A DNA stretch of 64,000 bases from Phycobacter azelaicus (GCF_014884385.1 NZ_WKFH01000003.1:2512001-2576000); one strand, 5' to 3'. Counted from the first letter of the stretch, positions 15,811-23,022 are shown. The notes: generated by a model not told the origin, from the sequence alone. Numbers and translations: made by a program.

Positions 15811-17031
15811 TTACGCTCGCGCCAGATCCGCTTCCTCGTGCTCGAAGGCTGTCGTCATCTCTTTGATTTCCCTCTCCGCAGCCCCCAAAGCCCGGGCAAC
15901 GTCGCGCCAAGCCATAGTCGCTTCTGCGACCTCTGCAATGATGCGATCTGCCTCGCCGCGTTCGAGAAGATAGGATTCATTTTGCGCGCGGTGCAGAGCA
16001 ATACTGGCATCCGGATTGTCATCGTCGACATAGCTCTTGAGCACACGCGGCTGGTTCGGCACGGGATTTATGTCGTAGGCCGGTGAGAGGTGCCATCCGC
16101 CACGCCCACGCAGAAACCCGTGATTGCGCATATGGTCATCGAGGTTCGTCACGAGAATGGAAAAGGCAACCCGCCGGTAGAGTTCCTCGCGGTCTTGGTC
16201 GGGCGTTACGCTTTCTGAGGTGATGATATCTGCCAGGTCCAAATAGCTGTAGTTTTCGCCATCCTTGCCGCCCAGCATCGCCATGGCGGAGATGAATGGG
16301 ATCCTGCCGTCGTCCTTCCGGTCAAACCGATGGGACAAGAAAACCGGCTTATCGCCAGCCATTTCAAGCGTGTGATCAGAAACCGTGATTCCGGCGCGTC
16401 TTGCGAGCTCCAATGCAATGGCTTCCCAGCGTTCCACGCAATAGGTGTCCGTCTCCTTTGGGAACTTGGCGACAGAAAGACGGCCGTGTTGATCGAGGAT
16501 GCTGGCCTTTGGCCGCGCGCCGCCCAGAGAACTGCCCGGAGCAAACAGCATTTTCAGGTCCTCAGTGGTCTCGTCGCCGCGCAGAACGCGCTGAGACGCA
16601 TGAAGCAAATCCCCGAGGCTCACGAGGGCAGGCACGCCAATGCCTTCGCGCGCTTGGAACTCGCCATCAACCCTGAAGCGCAGCGCACCCAAACGGGTTT
16701 CGTCATTCACACCAAGCAGGTAGTCGGTTTCTTGCAGCACTCTCGGACGTCGTCCCTCGGCCTCTGCCATGCGCCCCTCATAGCGCCGCATGACCGTTCT
16801 ACCCCAGGTATCAGGGGCAGAATCCCCAAGCGGTGCAAGCATGTCTTGCCCTGCCTCAGGCACGAATTGCCCTTTGACGAGAGGCATGTCCGGCGAAAGC
16901 CCGAAGGCGTTTTCGTCGGCAAGCCAATCGTCATGATAGGTGAAGGACACCCGCTCTCGGCCGCGTCCCGCTGTGCGGTGGAGCGTGCCGACCCGTTTCA
17001 GCCCCTTCCAGTCGATCCAGACCTCAACCAT
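15811..17031 (-). CDS. hipA: HipA family serine/threonine kinase toxin
   Basis: A 406-aa kinase of the HipA family, which arrests growth by phosphorylating glutamyl-tRNA synthetase or another target. The N-terminal couple-hipA part runs up to about residue 110. The glycine-rich ATP loop SSLGGARPKASI and VAKFPK lie around residues 170-190, and the catalytic region RVAFSILVTNLDDHMRNHGF is near residue 295, followed by LSPAYDINP (the metal-binding loop). All key motifs are intact. It overlaps hipB by 8 nt and is therefore translated with it. Confidence 0.92.
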   Translation of the reverse strand: MVEVWIDWKGLKRVGTLHRTAGRGRERVSFTYHDDWLADENAFGLSPDMPLVKGQFVPEAGQDMLAPLGDSAPDTWGRTVMRRYEGRMAEAEGRRPRVLQETDYLLGVNDETRLGALRFRVDGEFQAREGIGVPALVSLGDLLHASQRVLRGDETTEDLKMLFAPGSSLGGARPKASILDQHGRLSVAKFPKETDTYCVERWEAIALELARRAGITVSDHTLEMAGDKPVFLSHRFDRKDDGRIPFISAMAMLGGKDGENYSYLDLADIITSESVTPDQDREELYRRVAFSILVTNLDDHMRNHGFLRGRGGWHLSPAYDINPVPNQPRVLKSYVDDDNPDASIALHRAQNESYLLERGEADRIIAEVAEATMAWRDVARALGAAEREIKEMTTAFEHEEADLARA

Positions 17032-17326
17032 TTTTCAGTCTCGCACGCTGCGGGAGGTCATCCAGGGCCATCTGCTCGCCAACCGGATCGTCGATATCCC
17101 CCCAACCTTTCAAGAGGCCGAGCGCCTGCAGTACTGCCACGTAAGTGCCGATCTTGACTGCAGGGTTCCCGCTTTCGATCTTGGCGATGGTCTGGCGCGT
17201 TGTGCCAGCGCGCTGCGCGACAATCTCAGCAGTTAACTTGCGGCGCAGTCGTGCAACGCGAATGTTTTCCCCAAGTGTCACGAGCTCTTTACGTGCCGCT
17301 CTGGGCACTTTGATCGAAACAGCCAT
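17024..17326 (-). CDS. hipB: HipB-like antitoxin, XRE family HTH
   Basis: A 100-aa helix-turn-helix protein: LGENIRVARLRRKLTAEIVA, then QRAGTTRQTIAKIESGNPAVKIGTYV, the XRE fold, with a C-terminal tail GWGDIDDP like other HipB-type partners. The start at 17326 has GGAG eight bases upstream; a GTG at 17347 is in frame but less likely. It would neutralise HipA and repress the operon through the palindromes upstream. Confidence 0.9.
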   Translation of the reverse strand: MAVSIKVPRAARKELVTLGENIRVARLRRKLTAEIVAQRAGTTRQTIAKIESGNPAVKIGTYVAVLQALGLLKGWGDIDDPVGEQMALDDLPQRARLKNG

Positions 17327-17358
17327 AATGATATCTCCAAGCGACACTAAGTTGCTAT

Positions 17359-17387
17359 ATGTTACTCTGAGAAAACATTAATGTCAA
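17359..17387 (-). promoter_or_regulatory. hipBA promoter with overlapping operator
   Basis: On the minus strand TTGACA (17382-17387), exactly 17 bases, then TAACAT (17359-17364): a perfect -35 box with ideal spacing. The inverted repeat ATGTTACTCTGAGAAAACAT (17359-17378) covers the -10 box and most of the spacer, so a bound HipB dimer would exclude RNA polymerase. Confidence 0.7.
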
Positions 17388-17436
17388 TTTTCGCCTCTTG
17401 AAACGACAAGCCAACGCCCTGCTCAATTCACGCCTT

Positions 17437-17456
17437 ATGTTATCTCATCATAACAT
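17437..17456. promoter_or_regulatory. Upstream hipBA operator
   Basis: ATGTTATCTCATCATAACAT has 7-bp perfect arms (ATGTTAT/ATAACAT) and the same 20-bp length and outer bases (ATGTTA...AACAT) as the repeat over the promoter. The two sites lie 78 bp apart, compatible with cooperative binding or looping by HipB. Confidence 0.6.
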
Positions 17457-17522
17457 TGAGCGCATTAAGGTTACCATTACGAAACACAACCCGGTCACAT
17501 CACCACACTCATACAACGCGTC

Positions 17523-17576
17523 GGCTCGAACCTGTTCAGGCGTCACCAGCTTTGATGTGACCAAACCCTAAATCTG
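17523..17576 (-). pseudogene. Decayed 3' end of a second copy of the winged-helix gene
   Basis: Read on the minus strand this stretch gives QI-stop-GLVTSKLVTPEQVRA, against QIEDLIASKLVTPEQVRA at the very C-terminus of the intact gene at 20531-21394. About 43 of 54 bases match (compare 20549-20602). A stop codon replaces the Glu, and similarity fades on both sides. It is therefore a remnant of a related gene and marks one border of the ankyrin cassette. The rest of 17457-17630 shows nothing else. Confidence 0.65.
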
Positions 17577-17630
17577 CCATTGGATGACTTGGGGAAAAAT
17601 CCCCATATCTCAAATAAACACAGGCAGAGC

Positions 17631-19961
17631 TCACTCATCCAGCATCTCCAATGCCAAAGCAGCAATCCTCTGAAAGCCCTTCCGTCCAGCGACTTCGTAT
17701 CCCTGGATGGCATATGCCTTGCGCTTTGCCTTAAAATCCTCCGCGGATTCCTGCGCCAGCTTGTGTGCCTCCTCAAGCTCGCTACTGCCCATTTGATATG
17801 CCGAACATGCCAATCTCATCTCAAAGATCGTAGCCCGCCCAAATTCTGCGGCAAAAATGGCAGGTGTCTTTCCGGAGAAGGTCTTAAGTGTCGGGTTGGC
17901 ACCAGCGGCAAGGAGGATCTCAAAACATCGATCAGCTCCAACCTTAGCGGCTGCATGCAATGCGGTCCGGCCGATCACGTCCTGCGCATCGATGTCCACA
18001 TGACGGTCAACGAGTGCTTTGATCATCTCTACATCTTTTCGCTCGGCCGCCAGCATCAGCGCAGTCTGTTTCAAATAGTCCCGCGCATTCAGAACATCCG
18101 TGGGAAGCAAGCTAACTAGCTTCAAATGCGTTGCGGCCATCGAGTTGGCCAATTCAGAGGGTTCTGTAGGGAGCCCGGAATAGGTTGGCATTTGCCGCAT
18201 CACACGCACAAGATCCGGCACCATCTTTGATGCCACAGTGAAGAACGTGTCGCCGCGCACATCTCGCAACTTGTGCTTCAGCTGGCCGCCAAACTTCTTT
18301 TTGAAGGCACGCACCTCCACCTCCGAAGCGCCAGAGAAAAGCAAACCTGCGTATGCGCGAATGATCTCGGATTCTTGTTGAAGCGGCGCTTCGATTTCCA
18401 CACCTTCATACGGGCGAACAATGTTGTCCCAGAACCAAGCCGCGTGATCAGCGGCAGCCAACCGCATCGAATAATCGATCGGGCCTTCGCCGAGATTCCA
18501 GCGAGCTGCATCTTGAGGTTGGACTGATTTGCAAAGAATTCGAAAACTGCGCTCCGCACTGCCACGGTTGAACGCATCCTGAGCAACAGCCAGTGAGAAG
18601 TTGAGCCGTGCGATATCCAGTTTCAGTGGACCGACGGATAGCGTCAAACAGAGCTCGAGAGCATTTTCGGCATATTGACGCGCTTCATTAAAATCACCCG
18701 ATGACAGTGCGTTGAGGGCGCATAGGTAGGCGAAATCTGCTTCGAACTCGTCAATGCGGGGCAATTTTCGAAGTTTTTCAAGACCCGAGGCGACATAGAA
18801 CTGACGCGCAGGCTCATCGCCGCCCCACATCACGAGCACGTTCTCAATGGTTGCTTGAACTGCTTCTCGCTCTCCAAGTCGTTCCTGGTTGGGCATCCAC
18901 ATTTTGGGTGACCTGGCCTGCAAGTTTTCAAATAGATCAGGCAAAACGTTGTCATCCGGCATAGACATCAACATCAGTGATAAAAACTGACCAATGGTTT
19001 CGGGTGCAGGCAAGTCACCGTTTTCGTTGGCTGTAATGGCCGAGAAAACGCTGGCCTTTACCCACTTGGGGAAGGCGGCAGAGAATTTCGTTCTCTCTCG
19101 TTCTACCGAAGGGTCGTGGCTGGCCAAAGTGGCCTCGTAGCTCCACCTAAAGAGCTCGATCAATTGCAAAGTCTTGTTGCGTATCGGATCAGTGTCGTTC
19201 GGTGAGCAACCTGGCGTCAAGAAACCAACGAGATCCTTGTAGGCTTGCTCGATCGCACGCGCCCAAAGCAACAGCGAGCGAAACTGCATTGTCGACAGTC
19301 GAGCTTCGTCTGAACTCTTGTATGAAAATTGATGCTCGTCACCGAACCACTCAATGATCCTAGAAAGCGCTGGTGTTGTTCGGCCTGACTTCCAGTTGTC
19401 GAGGGTACGCCTTCTTTCGTCGTCGTATTCTCCCCAAATCCGATCCAAAGGGTCGTCAACTTTCTCTAACCACCATGAAAGAACTGTCTCGACGGGCAAG
19501 ATCAAACGATCTGGGTTCGCAGGATCTTGATGCGGTAAAAACCAAAGGTCGTCTTCGGGCATCTGAGGCAAAAGCGCCTCATCCTGGCACCAAAAACCCC
19601 ACGTTCTGCCAAGGGAAGGCATAACGTCAAACGCAAGAAGCACCCAAAGTGCCTGCTGCGGAGTTGCCGAATAGGTCCGCGTGTGGAGTTCGAGCGCATC
19701 CAGGGAAATCCCAAGCCTTAGGAGCTGTTCAACTGCATCTCCCCAAAGAGTTGACGCTTGGTCCTGGCTCAACGACTGCCTAAGCAGGTCAATTAACTCA
19801 ATCGTTCGGTCAGCCCCTCCCTCCAAACGCATCTCCGAGCGTGCGTAGCGGCGGCGTTCTGAGTGTTGCCATTCGGGCGCGCAAAACATTGATACAGCGT
19901 AGAGGAGTGCTGAGTTTGACGCCGGGAGTTGAGCAATCGGCTGAGTGTCGGACACGGTCAC
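17631..19961 (-). CDS. Large ankyrin-repeat protein of unknown function
   Basis: A 776-aa protein with no signal peptide or membrane segment. Around residues 162-205 a Trp-rich segment, WWLEKVDD...WGEYDDERRRTLDNWKSGR, looks like a small HTH-like module. Residues ~385-490 are helical and TPR-like. At ~629-715 there are two good and one partial ankyrin repeats (LKQTALMLAAERKDVEMIKA; GRTALHAAAKVGADRCFEIL; GKTPAIFAAEFGRA). No nuclease or NTPase motif is visible. The GTG start overlaps the stop of the 69-aa gene upstream as GTGA, so the two are translated together. The base composition is visibly AT-richer than the flanks. It may be a defence or toxin-sensing protein (inference). Confidence 0.75.
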   Translation of the reverse strand: MTVSDTQPIAQLPASNSALLYAVSMFCAPEWQHSERRRYARSEMRLEGGADRTIELIDLLRQSLSQDQASTLWGDAVEQLLRLGISLDALELHTRTYSATPQQALWVLLAFDVMPSLGRTWGFWCQDEALLPQMPEDDLWFLPHQDPANPDRLILPVETVLSWWLEKVDDPLDRIWGEYDDERRRTLDNWKSGRTTPALSRIIEWFGDEHQFSYKSSDEARLSTMQFRSLLLWARAIEQAYKDLVGFLTPGCSPNDTDPIRNKTLQLIELFRWSYEATLASHDPSVERERTKFSAAFPKWVKASVFSAITANENGDLPAPETIGQFLSLMLMSMPDDNVLPDLFENLQARSPKMWMPNQERLGEREAVQATIENVLVMWGGDEPARQFYVASGLEKLRKLPRIDEFEADFAYLCALNALSSGDFNEARQYAENALELCLTLSVGPLKLDIARLNFSLAVAQDAFNRGSAERSFRILCKSVQPQDAARWNLGEGPIDYSMRLAAADHAAWFWDNIVRPYEGVEIEAPLQQESEIIRAYAGLLFSGASEVEVRAFKKKFGGQLKHKLRDVRGDTFFTVASKMVPDLVRVMRQMPTYSGLPTEPSELANSMAATHLKLVSLLPTDVLNARDYLKQTALMLAAERKDVEMIKALVDRHVDIDAQDVIGRTALHAAAKVGADRCFEILLAAGANPTLKTFSGKTPAIFAAEFGRATIFEMRLACSAYQMGSSELEEAHKLAQESAEDFKAKRKAYAIQGYEVAGRKGFQRIAALALEMLDE

Positions 19962-20167
19962 ACCTCGGCCTGTTGGCGATGTATCCTGGATAGTTCAGCC
20001 TTTACGTTCCGAAACGCACGTCGATCACTCGGCGTTCGGGAGAATACCAGCAATCCACCACCTGCCAAGAAAAGCTTGGCATGCTTCTTTCCGGAGACAT
20101 ACCGCGCCCCGGACTTAACTTCCTCTGCAATCACTTTGTTCAACTCTTTGTCTTTTGAATAATACAC
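19958..20167 (-). CDS. HicA-like small protein
   Basis: A 69-aa basic protein with a GTG start preceded by GAGGTG. The core SGARYVSGKKHAKLFLAGGG, then LLVFSRTPSDRRAFRNVKAEL, follows the layout of HicA-like double-stranded-RNA-binding folds: lysine/histidine hairpin, strand, then a TPSDxRAxxN helix, as seen in phage and plasmid members. The histidine of the hairpin (KKHAK) would be the catalytic one in HicA mRNA interferases. No HicB is adjacent; instead its stop overlaps the start of the ankyrin protein. The assignment is by pattern only. Confidence 0.5.
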   Translation of the reverse strand: MYYSKDKELNKVIAEEVKSGARYVSGKKHAKLFLAGGGLLVFSRTPSDRRAFRNVKAELSRIHRQQAEV

Positions 20168-20183
20168 TTTGCACCTCGATAAC

Positions 20184-20208
20184 GGGATGGCGGTACAACC
20201 ACCATCCC
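20184..20208. terminator. Hairpin between the tiny ORFs and the HicA-like gene
   Basis: GGGATGG and CCATCCC (7 bp), a C/A mismatch and two further G-C pairs close a TACAA loop. On the plus strand it is followed by AATCAGTTTTT. On the minus strand it sits 17 nt upstream of the HicA-like start, where it could act as an attenuator between the short ORFs and the main pair. Confidence 0.4.
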
Positions 20209-20210
20209 AA

Positions 20211-20282
20211 TCAGTTTTTCAGTAGCTTTCGTGGCGGTGCCTTTTGCAGCAGCTTTTGTGCATCCTGCACACGGCGGGCCAC
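20211..20282 (-). CDS. Possible 23-aa basic peptide
   Basis: GTG at 20282 with AAGGAG only three bases upstream opens VARRVQDAQKLLQKAPPRKL and ends LKN, a strongly basic helix-like peptide. The same frame is open for a long way upstream, antisense to nothing obvious, so coding is uncertain. It directly follows the 29-codon ORF. Confidence 0.25.
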   Translation of the reverse strand: MARRVQDAQKLLQKAPPRKLLKN

Positions 20283-20289
20283 AGGCTCC

Positions 20290-20379
20290 TTATTTTCCCT
20301 TGGGCGGATTGTTTCCGCGACCAGAACCAGATTTATTTCCGGTGGTAGACGGGCCGTTCGTGGGGCGTGGGTTTGCCAT
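20290..20379 (-). CDS. 29-aa Gly/Asn/Pro-rich tiny protein
   Basis: An ATG at 20379 preceded by AAGGA at good spacing encodes MANPRPTNGPSTTGNKSGSG followed by RGNNPPKGK, a basic and fully disordered peptide. It lies upstream of the HicA-like and ankyrin genes in the same direction and could be a leader peptide or a small partner. The ribosome binding site and composition argue for translation. Confidence 0.5.
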   Translation of the reverse strand: MANPRPTNGPSTTGNKSGSGRGNNPPKGK

Positions 20380-20530
20380 ATCTTTTTCCTTTTCGTTGTT
20401 CGATTTTCCACCTCGCAGCTAAATGTCGCCAGGCATAAGAAAGAGATAACTGAAGCCGCCCCCATACGTGAGGAAATCGGGGATACAGTCGCAAAACTGA
20501 TTTTATGGGCAGCGAGAAATGGTCGTAAGA

Positions 20531-21394
20531 TCACGCCTGCAGCCCCGCAGCGCGCACCTGTTCGGGCGTCACCAGCTTCGACGCGATCAAATCCTCGATC
20601 TGGCGGTTCGTAATATGGCGGCAGAGGGGATGGCGCTCGTGGATCCATTCGGCGAGGCTCGCACGGCCTTTGGCTTCGGCCTCTCGCGCCTTCTCGCGGT
20701 CCGCCTGTATCTGGGCCAGTCCCTTCTCCCACCGGCGCATCTTGAACCAGTTGTCCGAGAAACAGACCTTGCTGCGCGTGTAGCCTTCGCTTTCCTTGGC
20801 ATAGGCTTTAATCGCTTGCTTCAGGTCATCGGGCTCCACACCGGCTTTCACAGCCGCTGCGATCAAGCGCAGACTGGTTCGCCGGTCTCGGATCCTGTCT
20901 TCGGGATAGGCCGCCAAGATCTTCTCAGCTTCAAGATCTTCAACCTCCTCCGCCGCCTCGCGCTTGCGCGTAGGTGGTTTATGGATGGTTTTAGGATGGT
21001 TTGGGGTCCACCGTGAACCCCGTACCCCGTTCACCGTGGACCCCGTACCGGGTTCAGGCTGGACGGGGTTCACAGTGACCCCCGTGTCGATGTCGGGCTC
21101 GGCTGTGGGTTCGAGCGCGGCGACGCGCTCCAGGACAATGCGGTAAATGACGGTGTAGCCATTCTTGCAGTGCCGCCGCCCTGTCTCGATCAGAATGCCT
21201 TCGCGCAGGAAGTCGATGATGGTGCGCTTCACCGTGCTCTCGCTAAGCTCTGTGTGGCGCTGGATCGTCCCTTTAGAGCACCAGATGCCTGAGCCGTCAT
21301 CACTCGCCTTGTCGGCCAGAAACATTATGATCTGCTTGCGCGCGGCGCTTCCAAAGCGGCGCTCGGCGCATTCATTTGCGATGCGCCAGCTCAT
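20531..21394 (-). CDS. Winged-helix replication-initiator-like protein
   Basis: A 287-aa protein. Residues 1-85 form a winged helix-turn-helix (ARKQIIMFLADKASDDGSGI, CSKGTIQRHTELSESTVKRT, FLREGILIETGRRH), as in phage and plasmid replication or RepA-like proteins. A low-complexity linker (about 90-145) is built from short repeats around TVNPV/TVNGV. The C-terminal helical part has ITNRQIEDLIASKLVTPEQV. Genes like this are common next to attachment sites in island elements, and a DnaA box lies upstream. A role in element replication is plausible but not proven. Confidence 0.65.
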   Translation of the reverse strand: MSWRIANECAERRFGSAARKQIIMFLADKASDDGSGIWCSKGTIQRHTELSESTVKRTIIDFLREGILIETGRRHCKNGYTVIYRIVLERVAALEPTAEPDIDTGVTVNPVQPEPGTGSTVNGVRGSRWTPNHPKTIHKPPTRKREAAEEVEDLEAEKILAAYPEDRIRDRRTSLRLIAAAVKAGVEPDDLKQAIKAYAKESEGYTRSKVCFSDNWFKMRRWEKGLAQIQADREKAREAEAKGRASLAEWIHERHPLCRHITNRQIEDLIASKLVTPEQVRAAGLQA

Positions 21395-21466
21395 GATCTC
21401 ACCGCCAATTGGGTTGAGGTCAGACTGGAAATGCCGTAGGTATTAGGATGGAAATATTCTTCTATG

Positions 21467-21506
21467 CCGTTGAGGTGGGTGGCCGCCCCCTCAGCGGTTT
21501 TTCTTT
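21467..21506 (+). terminator. Plus-strand intrinsic terminator in the leader of the winged-helix gene
   Basis: CCGTTGAGG and CCTCAGCGG form a 9-bp stem (one G-T) followed by TTTTTCTTT. It points against the adjacent gene, and no plus-strand gene precedes it. A weak promoter-like pair, TTGAGG (21414-21419), 17 bases, TAGGTA (21437-21442), would give a short RNA ending here, antisense to the 5' leader. Confidence 0.5.
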
Positions 21507-21529
21507 GCCTTTTCGCCAGAGCAAGAGCC

Positions 21530-21538
21530 TGTGGAAAA
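21530..21538 (-). promoter_or_regulatory. DnaA box-like sequence
   Basis: TTTTCCACA on the minus strand matches the relaxed DnaA box TTWTNCACA and lies 136 nt upstream of the replication-like gene. A single box is weak evidence for an origin. Confidence 0.3.
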
Positions 21539-21630
21539 CCGTTTACTTGGGTCTCGTAACCTATTGAAAAGTGACCCTGAACGAAACAAGTCCGTTTACA
21601 ATTTTTCCCTTTGAAATCAACGAAATTTTC

Positions 21631-21678
21631 CGGATTGCAAATCCGTGTACACCGGTTCGATTCCGGTACTCGCCTCCA
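21631..21678 (+). repeat. tRNA-Cys 3' fragment, integration scar (att site)
   Basis: CGGATTGCAAATCCG is the anticodon arm with a GCA anticodon. It is followed by GTGTACACCGGTTCGATTCC and GGTACTCGCCTCCA, giving a perfect T-arm (ACCGG/CCGGT), the 3' acceptor strand ACTCGCC, the discriminator and CCA. The 5' half (acceptor, D-arm) is absent; AT-rich unrelated sequence precedes it. This is the signature left when an integrative element recombines into the 3' end of a tRNA-Cys gene. The element must lie to the left. Confidence 0.85.
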
Positions 21679-22206
21679 CTCACTGCTCCTATTTGGTTGT
21701 TTTTAAGCCCGAATTTGGACATCTGTCTGAGAGTTCAGCGACCTGTCGACCCAAATCGAGCTTGCACAAAAGCACTAGTCGCAGAGCTCGGGTTCCTGCA
21801 ATAAAGTATCGAAGTTCACGGACGCGCAGTCGTTATCAAACCACATCGTTTTCGTCCCAGGTTGCTTCAACGCCTGCTTCCAAACCGACCGTATTGGGGT
21901 CTTTTCCTCCCGCGGGGCCCAACTGTTCATGCGTCCCGAAAAAGACGCTGGATTCCCAGAAGGAATTCCCTGCCTAATCGTGACACACTAGCAATCTCTT
22001 GTGGGGCGAGGTCAAGCTGTTTGGCAAAATCGCGCTCCCTCTGGCAGCCTACAGCGCGTGACAGATCTCATGGCAGGAAGAGTGCCGTTGTAAGCGTTGC
22101 CACACCGCGCCAGGCCCCAACCGGTGGGACCTTGCAGTATGTCTATCATCGGTGGGGCGGCCGTGCGTTTGCCTTTCTGGGCGCTGACATTTGGCCTGTG
22201 CGCTTA
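21679..22206. other. Intergenic stretch without recognisable gene
   Basis: Between the tRNA-Cys scar and the universal stress gene, no frame shows convincing coding features. Short open stretches lack ribosome binding sites and family resemblance. No repeats or hairpins stand out apart from a T-run (21694-21702) after the tRNA fragment. Confidence 0.5.
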
Positions 22207-22614
22207 CTAGCGGACTACGTGAACCGCGCATTTGGCGTGGCGAACGACTTGAGCAGCGGTCGAGCCGAGCAGGAGGTCCTGCATGCCCGGACGGTGAGAG
22301 GCCACGATGATGAGGTCCGGCTTGTTCTGATCTGCCCAATCCAGGATCGACCGGCCAGAGTGCCCCTCGATCACAAGTCCCTTTGCATTGGGCAGAGTGT
22401 CGGCCAGAGCTGACAGCTCGTTCTCAATCGCCTGACGCGCTTCAGCCATGTAATCAGCGGGCATGTAAGAGATCGCATAAGAAGGGATCTGCTCTACCAC
22501 GTGCAGGAGGGTGATGTTGGCCTCCGGCGTCGCGAGAAGGCGTGCCAGCTTGAGCGGTGCAGAGACATCGCGGTCCGGGTCAAAGGAAATCGGAACGAGA
22601 ATATTGTGATACAT
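22207..22614 (-). CDS. Universal stress protein (UspA family)
   Basis: A 135-aa protein starting MYHNILVPISFDPDRDVSAP, with GGAGGA six bases upstream of the chosen ATG. The C-terminal GMQDLLLGSTAAQVVRHAKC and AVHVVR follow the ATP-binding G-X2-G-X9-G-S/T pattern of the UspFG type, although the first glycine spacing is slightly altered. Usp proteins bind ATP and help survival under energy or oxygen limitation. An FNR-type box lies about 60 bp upstream, suggesting anaerobic induction. Confidence 0.92.
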   Translation of the reverse strand: MYHNILVPISFDPDRDVSAPLKLARLLATPEANITLLHVVEQIPSYAISYMPADYMAEARQAIENELSALADTLPNAKGLVIEGHSGRSILDWADQNKPDLIIVASHRPGMQDLLLGSTAAQVVRHAKCAVHVVR

Positions 22615-22673
22615 TTGGGTCCTCCAGTCATTCGGGCGTAGCACCAAGATGCAAGGCGCCTGATTGTTAAGCC

Positions 22674-22687
22674 TTGATCCATATCAT
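22674..22687. promoter_or_regulatory. FNR/FnrL-type box
   Basis: TTGATCCATATCAT differs from the consensus TTGAT-N4-ATCAA at one base. It lies 60 bp upstream of the universal stress gene start on the minus strand, a usual activating distance. Confidence 0.55.
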
Positions 22688-22698
22688 GATTGTTCTTT

Positions 22699-23022
22699 TC
22701 ACTTACCAAAAGTCCCAGCGACCTCATACATCACCGGTTCGAAACTACGGCAGAGCAAACTGAGATGACGGTTGCGTTCGCGCATTTCTGGCGTGCGCAG
22801 CATCTGTAGGAAATCCTCCTTCTGCTGCCATTGAGAGTAGTTCGCAATCCGGGTTTTGGCGTCGTTCACGTGGAGGCCTGCAGCGATGAAACCGGGTTGG
22901 CGCGAGATGTAGTTTTCATAGGCATCGGTCAGCGCATCCAGCAGGTCGAGGCAAGTTCTTGGCATGGTATCGAAAGTGGTAATGACAGTTTGAACTTCGC
23001 CCGATTTGGAAATTGTCGGCAT
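22699..23022 (-). CDS. Antibiotic biosynthesis monooxygenase (ABM) family protein
   Basis: A 107-aa ferredoxin-like small protein. The ABM pattern is visible as LLDALTDAYENYISRQPGFI, followed by the HVNDAKTRIANYSQWQQKED segment (the conserved N-Y-x-x-W of the family). Relatives range from quinone monooxygenases to heme-degrading enzymes, and many are uncharacterised. GAGGAG precedes the ATG. It lies 84 nt upstream of the universal stress gene in the same direction, with the FNR-type box in between. Confidence 0.82.
   Translation of the reverse strand: MPTISKSGEVQTVITTFDTMPRTCLDLLDALTDAYENYISRQPGFIAAGLHVNDAKTRIANYSQWQQKEDFLQMLRTPEMRERNRHLSLLCRSFEPVMYEVAGTFGK

Noticed and set aside
20211..20732. 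173-codon minus-strand frame across the end of the winged-helix gene
   Set aside because: Most of it is an out-of-frame reading of the winged-helix gene; only its last 23 codons after a possible GTG were kept as a doubtful peptide.
21631..21678. A functional tRNA-Cys gene
   Set aside because: Only the 3' part from the anticodon arm on is present; no D-arm or 5' acceptor strand precedes it.
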